From: Clostridium sp. ZS2-4 | GTDB taxonomy: Bacteria > Bacillota > Clostridia > Clostridiales > Clostridiaceae | Length of the DNA: 43,954 bases | Direction of reading: 5' to 3' | NCBI RefSeq assembly: GCF_026719745.1 | Contig: NZ_JAPPRQ010000040.1 | Location: forward strand, 1-43,954 | Part shown: positions 24,287-31,243 of the stretch, in pieces | Position numbering within the stretch: the stretch's first letter is position 1 | How the letters are laid out: each line of letters starts with the position of its first letter | The notes under the pieces: generated by a model | Database searches by the model: none | What the model saw: only the letters and a program-made list of their open reading frames with translations | Told to the model about the DNA's origin: nothing | Translations under genes and position numbers: made by a program

Positions 24287-26350
24287 ATGGGTAAATTTAA
24301 GATGATATTAGATAATAAAAAAGCTAAAAGAATAATAATTTTCTTGACTGCTTTTATTTTTATAGTAGGTATTTTAATAACATCTCTAGTAACTAAAAAG
24401 TATAATTTACATGAAGGTGATATTGCTAAGTTTGATATCAAAGCACCGAGAGAAGTTAAGGATATATTAAAAACTAAAGAAAAAGAATTACAAGCTGAAG
24501 AGTCTGTAGGAGAGCAGTATAATAAAAATTTAGAACTAAAAAAAGATACTCTCGATAAAATTAACAATTTATTTTTTCAAGTTACAAAGTCTTTGGAAGC
24601 AGGGTCAGATGAAAATGTAAAGATAGAAGCTTTAAAAAAACAAATTCATATGAATTTATCTGAAGAAGATATAAAAACCATTGTTTCACTAAATAAAGAA
24701 CAGTTGGCGCTTTTTAAGAAAAATGTGATAGATATCATGAATAAGGTGTTGGATTATGATATTAGAGAAGATAGTGAAGAGGATATAAAAAAAGCTCAAG
24801 ATGCCATAGATGTTAAATTTAATGCTGCAAAGCTTCCAAAAACTTTAAGAGAATTAGGAAAAAGTATTGGATATTCAGAAATAAAATCTAATTTTTTCTA
24901 TGATGAAGAGAAGACTAATCAGTTAAAAGCAGAGGCAAGGAAAACTGTACAGCCGATTATGATTAAAAAAGACCAGATAGTAATTAAAGAAGGCGAACCT
25001 GTAACTGCACGAGACTTGATAATTTTAAAAGATTTAGGACTATTAGATAATGAAGACAACAAATACATTTATATTGCAATAATTGTACTGGCACTTGCTG
25101 TATTGTTTATACAATGGTTTTACTTGTATAAATATTATAGAGAATTTTATACTGATATCAGTAAGCTGATTTTAATAAATATACTTACCTGCTTATCAGT
25201 ATTATTTGCAAGAACATTCTATGAGGTGTATCCGTTTTTGATACCTCTTGCATGTGTTCCTATGTTGTTTACTCTTTTAATAAATCACAAGATATCATTG
25301 AATATGAATATAATTAACTGTATTTTAATAAGTGCAGTTGTTCAATTTAATATAGAGATAACCTTATTAGCTATATTGAACAGTATATTGGGAGCAATAG
25401 CTTTAAAAAAGTTGCAGCAGAGAAATGATATTTTATATGCATCATTATTTATAGGTATTATGAATATAGTTTTAACTTTTACAGTTGGATTTTTGCTAAG
25501 TAATAATGTTTTTGAAGTAATGAAGAAAACAGGATTTTCATTTATTGCCAGTGTTGCAGCAGCAGTATTAACTATTGGGTTTCTGCCAATTTTTGAAAGT
25601 ACTTTTGATATTGTTACAACTATAAAACTTTTAGAATTATCTAATCCAAATCATCCAGTACAAAAAATGCTGCTTTTAGAAGCGCCAGGTACATATCACC
25701 ACAGTATATTAGTGGCTAATTTAGCGGAGGTTGCAGCAGAACAGGTTGGCGGGAATCCAGTACTTGCTAGAGTTTCTGCGTATTATCATGATATAGGAAA
25801 AGTTAAAAGACCCATGTTTTTTAAGGAAAATCAGATGGGAAAAGATAATCCTCATGATAAGATTAATCCAAATCTGAGCACCTTAATAATAACATCACAC
25901 ATAAAGGATGGAATAGAAATTGCAAAAGAATATAAGCTTCCTAAAGTTATTAGAGATGCTATTGAACAGCATCATGGAACATCTCTTGTAAAATATTTCT
26001 ATGTAACTGCAAAAAATACAAGCGAAAAACCTGAAGAAATAAAGGAAGATGATTTTAGATATCCAGGACCTGTACCTGAGAGTAAGGAAATAGCTATTTT
26101 AATGCTTGCAGATAGTGTTGAGGCAGCGGTAAGATCTATAAGTGAACCAACAAAAGGCAAAATAGAAGAGATGGTAAACAATATAATAAAAGCAAGACTT
26201 AATGAAGGACAGTTGGATAACTGTGATTTAACTCTTAAAGATTTGAATAAAATAAGAAGAGCATTTTTAAAAGCTTTATCAGGAATATATCATCAGAGAA
26301 TTGAATATCCCTCAGAAAAAAATGAACACAAAAGAATAGAAGGAGAGTAA
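24287..26350 (+). CDS. pgpH: PgpH-like 7TM-HD domain c-di-AMP phosphodiesterase
   Basis: 687 residues, as in the family (YqfF in Bacillus). N-terminal membrane segment (about 17-37), a 7TMR-HDED extracellular domain (about 40-255), seven membrane helices (about 260-460), and a C-terminal HD domain: EAPGTYHHSILVANLAE, RVSAYYHDIGKVKRPMFF and AIEQHHGTSLV supply the conserved His/Asp metal ligands. Such proteins hydrolyse the second messenger c-di-AMP to pApA. ATG 24287 follows GGGACGTGA. Position between yqfD and ybeY is the conserved Firmicute order; phoH, usually found here, is absent. Confidence 0.93.
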   Translation: MGKFKMILDNKKAKRIIIFLTAFIFIVGILITSLVTKKYNLHEGDIAKFDIKAPREVKDILKTKEKELQAEESVGEQYNKNLELKKDTLDKINNLFFQVTKSLEAGSDENVKIEALKKQIHMNLSEEDIKTIVSLNKEQLALFKKNVIDIMNKVLDYDIREDSEEDIKKAQDAIDVKFNAAKLPKTLRELGKSIGYSEIKSNFFYDEEKTNQLKAEARKTVQPIMIKKDQIVIKEGEPVTARDLIILKDLGLLDNEDNKYIYIAIIVLALAVLFIQWFYLYKYYREFYTDISKLILINILTCLSVLFARTFYEVYPFLIPLACVPMLFTLLINHKISLNMNIINCILISAVVQFNIEITLLAILNSILGAIALKKLQQRNDILYASLFIGIMNIVLTFTVGFLLSNNVFEVMKKTGFSFIASVAAAVLTIGFLPIFESTFDIVTTIKLLELSNPNHPVQKMLLLEAPGTYHHSILVANLAEVAAEQVGGNPVLARVSAYYHDIGKVKRPMFFKENQMGKDNPHDKINPNLSTLIITSHIKDGIEIAKEYKLPKVIRDAIEQHHGTSLVKYFYVTAKNTSEKPEEIKEDDFRYPGPVPESKEIAILMLADSVEAAVRSISEPTKGKIEEMVNNIIKARLNEGQLDNCDLTLKDLNKIRRAFLKALSGIYHQRIEYPSEKNEHKRIEGE

Positions 26351-26353
26351 TAT

Positions 26354-26854
26354 ATGATCTTTATAGATAATAGACAAAATAAAATTAAGATTGAAACACA
26401 AACAATTCATAGGGTTGAGGAAATAATAAAATATGCGTTGAAGGAAGAAAAAGTTGATATTCCTACTGAGGTAAGTGTAATTTTTATAGATAATGAGAAA
26501 ATAAGAGAGATAAACAAAGAACAAAGAAATTTTGATAAAGTTACAGATGTTTTATCATTTCCAATGCTGGATTATCCAGCAGGGCAGGTTTATAAAGATA
26601 CATACCAGCATCATAAATTCACTGACGCAGATTTGGATGAGGGTGACCTTGTTTTAGGTGATATAGTTTTATCTTTGGAGAGAGCTGAAGAGCAAAGTGA
26701 TGAATATAATCATTCCTTTGAAAGAGAAGTATGTTATCTTACTGTTCATTCTGTTCTTCATCTTTTAGGATATGATCATATGGAAGATAATGATAAAATA
26801 AAAATGAGAAGAAGAGAGGAAGAAATTTTAGAAAAGTTCAATATTACTAGATAA
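26354..26854 (+). CDS. ybeY: Endoribonuclease YbeY
   Basis: 166 residues. Zinc-dependent RNase involved in 16S rRNA 3' end maturation and ribosome quality control. The metal motif HxxxHxxxxxH is present in [17 protein letters not shown]-terminal [13 protein letters not shown] and the [18 protein letters not shown] strand and loop are typical. Start ATG 26354 four bases after the pgpH stop, ribosome binding site AGGAGAG inside the end of pgpH, so coupled. The following gap (26855-26983) has a 9-bp stem (26876-26904) without a clear T-run. Confidence 0.96.
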   Translation: MIFIDNRQNKIKIETQTIHRVEEIIKYALKEEKVDIPTEVSVIFIDNEKIREINKEQRNFDKVTDVLSFPMLDYPAGQVYKDTYQHHKFTDADLDEGDLVLGDIVLSLERAEEQSDEYNHSFEREVCYLTVHSVLHLLGYDHMEDNDKIKMRRREEEILEKFNITR

Positions 26855-26983
26855 TTTAATTCAGTAATTGTAAATGGCATGCAGTAGTGTAAAATCTGCA
26901 TGTCAATGTTTTATCCCCTGATTGACAATTCTAATTTTTAAGTTTTTGAATTAAATTTTACTTTATATTAAGAGGTGATCTTC

Positions 26984-27685
26984 ATTAAAAAGGTTAAAAA
27001 GCTTGTTGATAGTTTTAATTATGCTATTGAGGGTATAATATATACGGTAAGAACTCAGAGAAACATGAGAATACATATGGTAGCAGCTTTATTTGTTCTA
27101 AGTGTATGTTTTTTTTATGATTTGAGTAAAATAGAGTTGCTAACTATAACAATAACCATAACCATGGTTTTGGTATGTGAAATGCTGAATACTGCTATAG
27201 AATGTACAGTTGATGCTACAACTAATTATTATCATCCGTTAGCCAAAATCGCGAAAAATGTTGCAGCTGGTGCTGTTTTAGCTTCAGCAATCAATGCTGT
27301 ATTGGTTGGCTATATAATATTTGGGGATAGAGTAACACCTTTTACTTTAGTTGTAATAAGCAAAATTAAGAATTCAAATCCCTATATGGTTTTTTTGAGT
27401 TTGGTTATCGTATCTCTGGTTACAGTTATTGTAAAAGCTATTTTTGGAGAAGGAACTCCTCTAAAAGGTGGAATGCCAAGTGGACATAGTGCAATAGCTT
27501 TTTCCATTGCTACAATGATAGCACTGCTAACAGAATCACCAGTAGTTATTGTTTTAAGTTATATTATGGCTTTAATAGTTGCACAAAGTAGAGTGGATTC
27601 GGAAGTACATTCAATTGTTGAGGTGGTTGCTGGAGGAATATTTGGCTTTTTACTAACCTTATTAATTTTTAGGACTTTTGGTTAA
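26984..27685 (+). CDS. Diacylglycerol/undecaprenol kinase fused to a PAP2 phosphatase domain (ATT start proposed)
   Basis: 233 residues. N-terminal DgkA-type kinase (1-110: SFNYAIEGIIYTVRTQRN, EMLNTAIECTVD with catalytic Glu, three membrane helices) fused to a PAP2-type phosphatase (115-233) with GGMPSGHSAIAFSIATM and AQSRVDSEVHSIVEV (the H..R/H of PAP2). DgkA relatives phosphorylate undecaprenol or diacylglycerol, and PAP2 relatives remove lipid phosphate, so the two parts may recycle undecaprenyl carrier. Start: the only strong ribosome binding site is AAGAGGTGATC (26970-26980), which contains the GTG at 26975; ATT 26984 is nine bases after GAGG. The next ATG (27065) would cut off conserved DgkA sequence. 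Confidence 0.88.
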   Translation: MKKVKKLVDSFNYAIEGIIYTVRTQRNMRIHMVAALFVLSVCFFYDLSKIELLTITITITMVLVCEMLNTAIECTVDATTNYYHPLAKIAKNVAAGAVLASAINAVLVGYIIFGDRVTPFTLVVISKIKNSNPYMVFLSLVIVSLVTVIVKAIFGEGTPLKGGMPSGHSAIAFSIATMIALLTESPVVIVLSYIMALIVAQSRVDSEVHSIVEVVAGGIFGFLLTLLIFRTFG

Positions 27686-27691
27686 AAGATT

Positions 27692-27719
27692 TTGAAATGC
27701 AAATAAGACATGATATAAT
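27692..27719 (+). promoter_or_regulatory. era promoter
   Basis: TTGAAA (27692-27697), 16 bases, TATAAT (27714-27719) with the extended TGa. Leaves a leader of about 125 bases before era, in which I see no clear structure. Confidence 0.6.
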
Positions 27720-27849
27720 TTATATACTGAAAATTAATCCTATGTAGGAAAAGTTATGGAGTATATAATTATTAAAAAACTTTAACGTTTAGAGAAAAAT
27801 TTTTAGGAACATATATGAAAAAAAAGATATAGGAAAACAAGGAGGCTTT

Positions 27850-28734
27850 ATGTTTAAATCAGGATTTATAACAATTATAGGAAGACCTAATGTAGGAAAA
27901 TCTACTCTTACAAATAAAATAGTGGGAGAAAAGTTATCTATTGTATCATGTAAACCACAGACTACAAGAAATAATATAAGAGCCGTTTTAACAAAGGAGG
28001 ATTATCAGCTAATATTTGTTGATACTCCAGGAATTCATAAACCTAGGCATAAACTAGGAGAATATATGGTTAAAGTTGCTGAGGATTCAGTTAAAGAAGT
28101 AGATTTGGTTATATTTATGACAACACCTCAAGAAGAAATTGGTAGAGGGGATGAAATGATACTGGAAGGGTTAAAAAACAGCAAAAAGCCTGTTTTTTTA
28201 GTGGTAAATAAAATTGATGAAAATCCTTCAGAATTAGTTGCAAGTACATTACAAAGATATTCTTCATTTATCAATTTTGATGAGATAATACCTATTTCTG
28301 CAAAAAGAGATAAAAACATAGATACACTGCAGCAGTTGATGATTAAATATATTCCAGAGGGACCTAAATATTATCCAGAAGATATGATTACTGATCAGCA
28401 AGAAAGATTTGTAATATCTGAAATCATAAGAGAAAAAGCATTGAGATTATTATCAGAAGAAGTACCACATGGCATTGCAGTTGAAATATTATCTATGAAA
28501 AGAAATGATAATGGAACATACCATATTGATGCAAATCTTCTTTGTGAAAAAGATACCCATAAAGGCATAATTATAGGCAAAGGAGGACAAATGCTTAAGA
28601 GAATTTCTACTTATGCAAGACAAGATATGGAGAAGTTTCTAGAAAGTAAGGTCAATCTTAAAATATGGGTTAAGGTGAAAAAAGAGTGGAGAGACAGTAA
28701 GTTTATGCTAAAAGAGCTGGGATATAAAGAATAA
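27850..28734 (+). CDS. era: GTPase Era
   Basis: 294 residues. Era binds the 3' end of 16S rRNA and acts in 30S subunit maturation; it partners YbeY. GTPase motifs: [10 protein letters not shown] (P-loop), TTRNNI (switch), [17 protein letters not shown] and SAKRD. KH domain (200-294) with [13 protein letters not shown], the GKGG motif, and the RNA-binding end [18 protein letters not shown]. Start ATG follows AAGGAGG. Between the DgkA-PAP2 gene and recO, as in many clostridia. Confidence 0.98.
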   Translation: MFKSGFITIIGRPNVGKSTLTNKIVGEKLSIVSCKPQTTRNNIRAVLTKEDYQLIFVDTPGIHKPRHKLGEYMVKVAEDSVKEVDLVIFMTTPQEEIGRGDEMILEGLKNSKKPVFLVVNKIDENPSELVASTLQRYSSFINFDEIIPISAKRDKNIDTLQQLMIKYIPEGPKYYPEDMITDQQERFVISEIIREKALRLLSEEVPHGIAVEILSMKRNDNGTYHIDANLLCEKDTHKGIIIGKGGQMLKRISTYARQDMEKFLESKVNLKIWVKVKKEWRDSKFMLKELGYKE

Positions 28735-28896
28735 GAAATAATTAATCTGAGAAAAGGACAGTAGACAATTTTATTATTTATATAATTACTATTTTAATAG
28801 TTAATGTTTTTGGTGCATAAGCTTTAATTAAAGGTAAAATATCAAAAAAATAGAAAAAATTTACAAAAGGTATGTTATTTCTTTCGGTAAATAGGT

Positions 28897-28902
28897 TATA
28901 AT
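28897..28902 (+). promoter_or_regulatory. -10 element upstream of recO
   Basis: TATAAT at 28897-28902 with a weak -35 (GTTATT, 28874-28879). A transcript would start about 60 bases before recO. Moderate evidence only. Confidence 0.35.
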
Positions 28903-28968
28903 ATATGTAGATAGAATAATTGTCATCTGTTAATTTTAAAAGCTGCTGTTGGAATAGGGGATGGTGTT

Positions 28969-29724
28969 CTGTCGATATTTAAAACTAGAGGGTTAGTCTT
29001 GAAAACTCAAGATTATAAGGAAAATGACAAACTTATATGGATTTTTAGTGAAAAGTTAGGCAAAGTTTCAGCAATAGCTAGGGGAGCTAAAAAAGGTAAG
29101 AGTAAATTTATGGCAACGACTCAATCCTTTTGCTTTGGCGAGTATGTTCTTTACAGAGGTAAAAGCATATATACAATAAATGAAGTTCAAATAATAGATT
29201 CTTTTCAAAGTATACTTAAAGACATTGACTCAATAACTTATGGATCATATTTTTGTGAACTGATATTGATTGCACTTAATGATGAAGAAAGTAATAGAGA
29301 ACTTTTTAAGGAGTTTATAAAAGCATTTTACCTTTTAAAGAGTAAAGCAGTTGATATTGAAATTTTAACGAGATGCTTTGAAATAAAGCTTTTAGATGCT
29401 ACTGGATATAGATTTAATTTTGATAGGTGCTGTATATGCGGTAAAGGTGTAGCAACTTGTAATTACATTAACTTTCAATATCATGGAGGTATTTGCACTG
29501 AGTGTAATAGAGTTAATGGTATGGGTATAAGCTATCCGGCTTATAATGTGTTGAGATTTTTAAATAAGACACCTATAGAGAATATAAATAGAATTTCAGT
29601 ATCAAATGAAATTAAGAAGGAAATATATAAAATATTGGATATATTTATTTCTCATAGTTATACAAGAAAACCTAAAAGCTTAGAGATTTTTAATTATTTA
29701 AAAGGGAGTGAATATAATGAGTGA
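28969..29724 (+). CDS. recO: DNA repair protein RecO (CTG start proposed)
   Basis: 251 residues from CTG 28969. RecO loads RecA on SSB-coated DNA with RecF and RecR. The OB fold begins with SIFKTRGLVLKTQDYKENDKL; a start at TTG 28999 would remove the first strand, and no ATG/GTG/TTG lies between the stop upstream and 28999 in this frame except none with a site. AGGGGATGG (28956-28964) is at the right distance from CTG 28969. Zinc-binding cysteines are present: CCICGKG and CTECNR. The gene overlaps the next one by eight bases. Annotated starts in databases should be checked at this locus. Confidence 0.88.
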   Translation: MSIFKTRGLVLKTQDYKENDKLIWIFSEKLGKVSAIARGAKKGKSKFMATTQSFCFGEYVLYRGKSIYTINEVQIIDSFQSILKDIDSITYGSYFCELILIALNDEESNRELFKEFIKAFYLLKSKAVDIEILTRCFEIKLLDATGYRFNFDRCCICGKGVATCNYINFQYHGGICTECNRVNGMGISYPAYNVLRFLNKTPIENINRISVSNEIKKEIYKILDIFISHSYTRKPKSLEIFNYLKGSEYNE

Positions 29725-30301
29725 TATATCTTTAGAAAAAATTGATATTATTAGAGAAAGAACTGGTGTAACTTATACAGAAGCAAAAGAAGCTTTAGAG
29801 GCATGTGATGGTAATGTGGTTAATGCTTTAATTTATATTGAAGAAAAAGATAAAAGTAGATATAATATAAAAGAGGAAATATATACCAGTAAAGACGAGT
29901 TTATAAAATGGTTAAAGGATATTATAAAAAAAGGTAATGTTAATAGAATAATAATTAAAAAAGATGAAAAAGTAGTTACAGATATACCAGTTAATGCTGG
30001 GCTTGCAGCAGGAATAGTTGCGCTCTATATTCCAGTTCTTGCAATTGTAGGTGTGTTAACTGCAGTTGTTACAAAATTGACTGTTGAAATAGTTAAAAGT
30101 GATGGCTCAGTAGAAGTAGTAAACAAAATTATTAAGAATACAGCACAGGAAGTAAAAGAAAAAGTTGATGATCTTACATCTGAAATGAAGAATAAATTTG
30201 ATAGTAAAAATGATAAAAATGAAGAAGAAAATATATATCAATATACTGTAACTTTTGAAGAAATTGATGAGGATAAAGAAAAGAATAATGACGGCAGATA
30301 A
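29717..30301 (+). CDS. UBA-like/DUF4342 domain protein
   Basis: 194 residues. N-terminal UBA/EF-Ts-like helical bundle (ISLEKIDIIRERTGVTYTEAKEALEACDGNVVNALIYIEE), then a DUF4342-type region (EFIKWLKDIIKKGNVNRIIIKKDEKVVTDIPVNAG) with a hydrophobic segment (about 95-120, AGIVALYIPVLAIVGVLTAVV), and a charged tail. Function unknown; clostridial relatives sit next to recO. ATG 29717 follows GGGAGTG and overlaps the recO end by eight bases, so the genes are cotranscribed and coupled. Confidence 0.88.
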   Translation: MSDISLEKIDIIRERTGVTYTEAKEALEACDGNVVNALIYIEEKDKSRYNIKEEIYTSKDEFIKWLKDIIKKGNVNRIIIKKDEKVVTDIPVNAGLAAGIVALYIPVLAIVGVLTAVVTKLTVEIVKSDGSVEVVNKIIKNTAQEVKEKVDDLTSEMKNKFDSKNDKNEEENIYQYTVTFEEIDEDKEKNNDGR

Positions 30302-30315
30302 TACTGTCGTTTTTA
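30291..30315 (+). terminator. Terminator overlapping the end of the DUF4342 gene
   Basis: ACGGCAG (30291-30297) / CTGTCGT (30304-30310) with one G-U pair, loop ATAATA that includes the stop codon, then TTTTT-A-TTTTT. Compact arrangement: the coding end is the stem. Confidence 0.85.
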
Positions 30316-30501
30316 TTTTTAGATATTAAGAGACTTTCTACATCAAATACATAATATGGATAAAAGTAACTATAATAGTGTTAATACACAAAAAACATAC
30401 TAAATATGCGAAAGAAAAAGAAAAGTATAACATTTATCACAATAACCTTAAAAAATGAGTAACAAATAAACAAAAGTGCTATACTATTTCCAAGTAATAC
30501 A

Positions 30502-30510
30502 TGATATAAT
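30502..30510 (+). promoter_or_regulatory. Extended -10 promoter of the CcpN-like gene
   Basis: TGa-TATAAT (TATAAT 30505-30510), -35 weak. Transcription would start near 30517, only 7 bases before the GTG at 30524, and 25 before the ATT at 30542, which is a normal leader length. The preceding 170 bases (30316-30501) hold no gene. Confidence 0.6.
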
Positions 30511-30541
30511 GTACTAGTATGGCGTGAGGAGGTTGAAAACA

Positions 30542-31174
30542 ATTAATTTATCATCGAGACAAAAAGAAATTATTGAATTGGTAAAAGAACATGGACCTAT
30601 AACTAGTGAACAATTAGCAAGTAAAATTGGTGTTACACGTGCTGCCTTAAGACCAGATTTAGCTATACTTACTATGACTGAAATATTAGAGGCAAGACCT
30701 AAAGTTGGATATATTTATTCTAAAAAGCCAACTTCTAGCTTAGTTTATGATTATTTAAGAAAAATAAAGGTTAAAGATGTAATGTCAAAACCTGTTACCG
30801 TAGATGAACAAACGACTGTATATAATGCTATAGTAAATTTGTTTTTAAATGATGTAGGAACAATATTTGTAGAAAATAATAATTATTTAGTTGGGGCTGT
30901 ATCCAGAAAAGATTTTTTAAAAACAGCCATAGGCGGTACTGATATTAATAAGGTTCCAGTAGGTATAATTATGACAAGAATGCCAAATATTATATATGTA
31001 GAGCCTGAAGATTCAGTATATGTAGCGGCGAAAAAAATTATTGAACGTGAGGTCGACAGTCTTCCAGTTGTAGAAAAAGCTTTGGAAGGAAAGGAAGATA
31101 AGGTTAGAGTTATAGGTAAACTTTCAAAAACAAACATAACACGTCTTTTTATTAAAATGAGTGAAAATGATTAA
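30542..31174 (+). CDS. CcpN-like transcriptional regulator, HTH plus paired CBS domains (ATT start proposed)
   Basis: 210 residues from ATT 30542. HTH domain (1-60: INLSSRQKEIIELVKEHGP, SEQLASKIGVTRAALRPDLAILT) followed by RPKVGYIYS and two CBS domains (80-210: DVMSKPVTVDEQTTVYNAI; RMPNIIYVEPEDSVYVAAKKI). CcpN/YqzB represses gluconeogenic genes in Bacillus, with nucleotides bound at the CBS pair; regulation of ppdK, next door, is a natural guess here. Start: GAGGAGG (30526-30532) is nine bases before ATT 30542. GTG 30524 lies before the ribosome binding site and TTG 30533 touches it. The Bacillus homologue begins shortly before the same point. Confidence 0.88.
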   Translation: MNLSSRQKEIIELVKEHGPITSEQLASKIGVTRAALRPDLAILTMTEILEARPKVGYIYSKKPTSSLVYDYLRKIKVKDVMSKPVTVDEQTTVYNAIVNLFLNDVGTIFVENNNYLVGAVSRKDFLKTAIGGTDINKVPVGIIMTRMPNIIYVEPEDSVYVAAKKIIEREVDSLPVVEKALEGKEDKVRVIGKLSKTNITRLFIKMSEND

Positions 31175-31186
31175 TAAGCTTTTTAG

Positions 31187-31205
31187 ACGAGGAAACTCGT
31201 ATAAT
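31187..31205 (+). promoter_or_regulatory. Dyad joined to a -10 element before ppdK
   Basis: ACGAG-GAAA-CTCGT (31187-31200) is a perfect 5-bp dyad, and its last T is the first base of TATAAT (31200-31205). It could be a GAAA-capped RNA stem from the upstream transcript or a DNA operator overlapping a ppdK promoter. Which one is unknown; -35 is weak. Confidence 0.4.
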
Positions 31206-31243
31206 AACCTAATAATGACAATTTAGAAAAGGGGATGTTTAGT

